From JBQTJJ01 sp052387235 (GTDB taxonomy: Bacteria > Actinomycetota > Acidimicrobiia > Acidimicrobiales > GCA-2861595), in assembly GCA_052387235.1 (NCBI GenBank), contig JBQTJJ010000088.1, forward strand, positions 1-13,260: 13,260 nucleotides of DNA, given 5' to 3'. Shown in pieces: positions 11,765-13,260 of the stretch. A model generated the notes under the pieces. That model ran no database searches. It was given only the letters and a program-made list of their open reading frames with translations, and was not told the origin of the DNA. The position numbers were made by a program, and so were the translations under genes. Each line of letters begins with the position of its first letter. Position 1 is the stretch's first letter.

Positions 11765-13012
11765 ATGCGCTGGACGCTGCCCCCCGACAAGGTGCCCGAG
11801 GCCTGGTACAACGTCGTGCCCAGCCTCCCGGACCCGCTGGAGCCGCCGCTGCACCCGGCCACCCGCAAGCCGGTCGGGCCCGACGACCTGGCCCCCCTGT
11901 TCCCCATGGCCCTCATCGGCCAGGAGGTGAGCGCCGAGCCCTGGATCGACGTCCCGGGCGAGGTGCTCGACGTGCTGCGCCTGTGGCGGCCCACGCCGCT
12001 GGTGCGGGCCGAGCGCCTGGAGCGGGCCCTCGGCACGCCGGCCCGGATCTACTACAAGGACGAGTCGGTGTCGCCGGCGGGGTCGCACAAGCCCAACACC
12101 GCCGTCCCCCAGGCCTTCTACAACAAGGCCGAGGGCACCAGGCGGCTGGCGACCGAGACCGGGGCCGGCCAGTGGGGGAGCGCCCTGTCGTTCGCCAGCG
12201 CCCTGTTCGGCCTGGAGTGCAAGGTGTACATGGTGCGGGCGTCGTACGACCAGAAGCCGTACCGGCGCATGATGATCGAGACGTGGGGCGCCAGCGTGGT
12301 GCCGTCGCCGGTGGACGACCCCTCCCACCCCGGATCGCTCGGGAGCGCCATCAGCGACGCGGTGCGCGACGCCGCCGGCCGCGAGGACACCCACTACGCC
12401 CTGGGCTCGGTGCTCAACCACGTGCTGCTGCACCAGACCGTCATCGGGCTGGAGGCCAAGGAGCAGCTGGCCCTGGCCGGCGAGGAGCGGGTCGACGTGG
12501 TGGTGGGGTGCTGCGGCGGGGGCTCCAACCTGGGCGGGCTGGCCCTGCCCTTCGTGGCCGACGCGGGCGTGCGGCTGGTGGCGGTGGAGCCGTCGTCGTG
12601 CGCCACCCTCACCACCGGCCGCTTCGACTACGACTTCGGCGACACGGCCGGCATGACCCCGCTGCTGCCCATGTACACGCTGGGCCACGACTTCGTGCCG
12701 CCCTCGATCCACGCCGGCGGCCTGCGCTACCACGGCGACGCCCCGATCATCTCCAACCTGGTCCGCTCGGGGCGCATGGAGGCGGTGGCCTACCCCCAGT
12801 CCAAGGTGTTCGAGGCCGCGGTCGACTTCGCCCGCACCCAGGGCACCATCCCGGCCCCCGAGACCAGCCACGCCATCCGGGCCGTCGTGGACGAGGCGCT
12901 GGCGGCCAAGGAGGAGGGCGTGGAGCGGGTGATCCTGTTCGGGTACTCGGGCCACGGGCTGCTGGACCTGTCGGCCTACGACGACTACCTGCACGACCGG
13001 CTGGACGCCTGA
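11765..13012 (+). CDS. trpB2: TrpB2-type (TrpB-like) pyridoxal-phosphate-dependent tryptophan synthase beta chain
   Basis: 415 aa. PLP-binding features: SPAGSHKPNTA with the Schiff-base Lys K109, LATETGAGQWG with the catalytic Glu E131, GCCGGGSNLGG (phosphate loop, 251-255), and HAGGLRYHGDAP and GYSGHGLLDL near the end. The N-terminal extension (MRWTLPPDKVPEAWYNVVPSLP) and the PLFPMALIGQE segment are typical of the TrpB2 class. TrpB1 partners of TrpA are shorter and carry a HKIN active-site motif. TrpB2 enzymes condense indole and serine to tryptophan without strong TrpA dependence, or use O-phosphoserine. No trpA lies in the window. ATG start supported by TACCGT 8 nt upstream. The ACT-domain gene starts 4 nt after its stop. 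Confidence 0.93.
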   Translation: MRWTLPPDKVPEAWYNVVPSLPDPLEPPLHPATRKPVGPDDLAPLFPMALIGQEVSAEPWIDVPGEVLDVLRLWRPTPLVRAERLERALGTPARIYYKDESVSPAGSHKPNTAVPQAFYNKAEGTRRLATETGAGQWGSALSFASALFGLECKVYMVRASYDQKPYRRMMIETWGASVVPSPVDDPSHPGSLGSAISDAVRDAAGREDTHYALGSVLNHVLLHQTVIGLEAKEQLALAGEERVDVVVGCCGGGSNLGGLALPFVADAGVRLVAVEPSSCATLTTGRFDYDFGDTAGMTPLLPMYTLGHDFVPPSIHAGGLRYHGDAPIISNLVRSGRMEAVAYPQSKVFEAAVDFARTQGTIPAPETSHAIRAVVDEALAAKEEGVERVILFGYSGHGLLDLSAYDDYLHDRLDA

Positions 13013-13016
13013 GCGC

Positions 13017-13260
13017 GTGCCGCACTTCGCGCTGAGCGCCATCGGGGCCGACCGGCCCGGCATCGTGGCCGCCGTCACCGGCGCCCTGGTCGAGCACGGC
13101 TGCAACCTGGAGGACACGTCGATGTCCATCCTCCGGGGCCACTTCGCCATGATGCTGGTGGTGGCCGGGCCCGAGGGCCTCGACGCCGCCACCCTGGAGC
13201 GCGACCTGGCCGGTCCCGCCGCCGCGTTGGAGCTGGTCGTCGCCGTGCGCCAGATCGACG
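13017..13260 (+). CDS. ACT-domain protein, GcvR-like (3' end outside window)
   Basis: The first 81 codons from the GTG at 13017, open to the window end. The sequence is an ACT domain: PHFALSAIGADRPGIVAAVTGALVEHGCNLEDTSMSILRGHFAMMLVVAGPEG, with the beta-alpha-beta pattern and the DRPGIVAAVT loop that binds amino acids in this fold. The layout matches tandem-ACT proteins annotated as glycine cleavage repressor GcvR; a second ACT domain would lie downstream. It follows trpB2 by 4 nt with no Shine-Dalgarno, so it is probably co-transcribed. It may sense an amino acid relevant to the pathway; which one is unknown. Confidence 0.8.
   Translation, partial: MPHFALSAIGADRPGIVAAVTGALVEHGCNLEDTSMSILRGHFAMMLVVAGPEGLDAATLERDLAGPAAALELVVAVRQID

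Noticed and set aside
11750..13192. 480-codon open frame antisense to trpB2
   Set aside because: No motifs, and opposite a complete TrpB2; a high-GC shadow.

Overview
This window is very GC-rich (about three quarters G+C by eye) and densely coded. GTG and TTG starts are common, and several genes have a TANNNT -10 box only 7-10 nt before the start codon, with no Shine-Dalgarno. These traits, the mycobacterial-style UvrD2 helicase with HRDC domain, and the Ala/Pro/Lys/Arg-rich tail on the first protein point to an actinomycete. My guess is a deep lineage such as Acidimicrobiia; the class-level placement is inference. I saw no mobile element, CRISPR array, tRNA or rRNA. The content looks chromosomal and housekeeping, not accessory.

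Layout. Positions 2-1696 (+) hold the 3' part of a gene for an S1/OB-fold-like protein with a long basic repeat tail. It converges on an O-antigen-ligase-type membrane protein with a TPR-like C-terminus (1785-3668, -). That gene is divergent from exodeoxyribonuclease III (xthA, 3731-4504, +), and the two promoters overlap. A large hairpin (4519-4569) separates xthA from three minus-strand genes: an unknown 141-aa protein (4587-5012), a 98-aa protein that is essentially a free-standing sigma region 4 (5083-5379), and a UvrD2-like helicase (5483-7501). A non-coding stretch of about 450 bp follows.

From 7970 the plus strand carries a tightly packed, partly overlapping operon: an alpha/beta hydrolase, a membrane-anchored MurF-like ligase, a D-Ala-D-Ala ligase, and a small HExxHxxGxxD zincin. 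The Mur ligase and Ddl suggest that a D-Ala-D-Ala-type dipeptide is made and attached to an acceptor close to the membrane; the hydrolase and zincin have no assigned role. After this operon comes a perfect 18-bp inverted repeat (11697-11735), AT-rich against its surroundings. It overlaps the -35 box of the next unit: a TrpB2-type tryptophan synthase beta chain (11765-13012), then a GcvR-like ACT-domain gene (13017 to the window end).

The observations most worth following up are the nested operator-like palindrome in front of trpB2, the Mur ligase with membrane helices where the UDP-substrate domain would be, the overlapping divergent promoters with a 7-codon leader ORF before the O-antigen ligase gene, and the UvrD2 homologue without the tetracysteine motif. 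No wholly new system is demonstrated.
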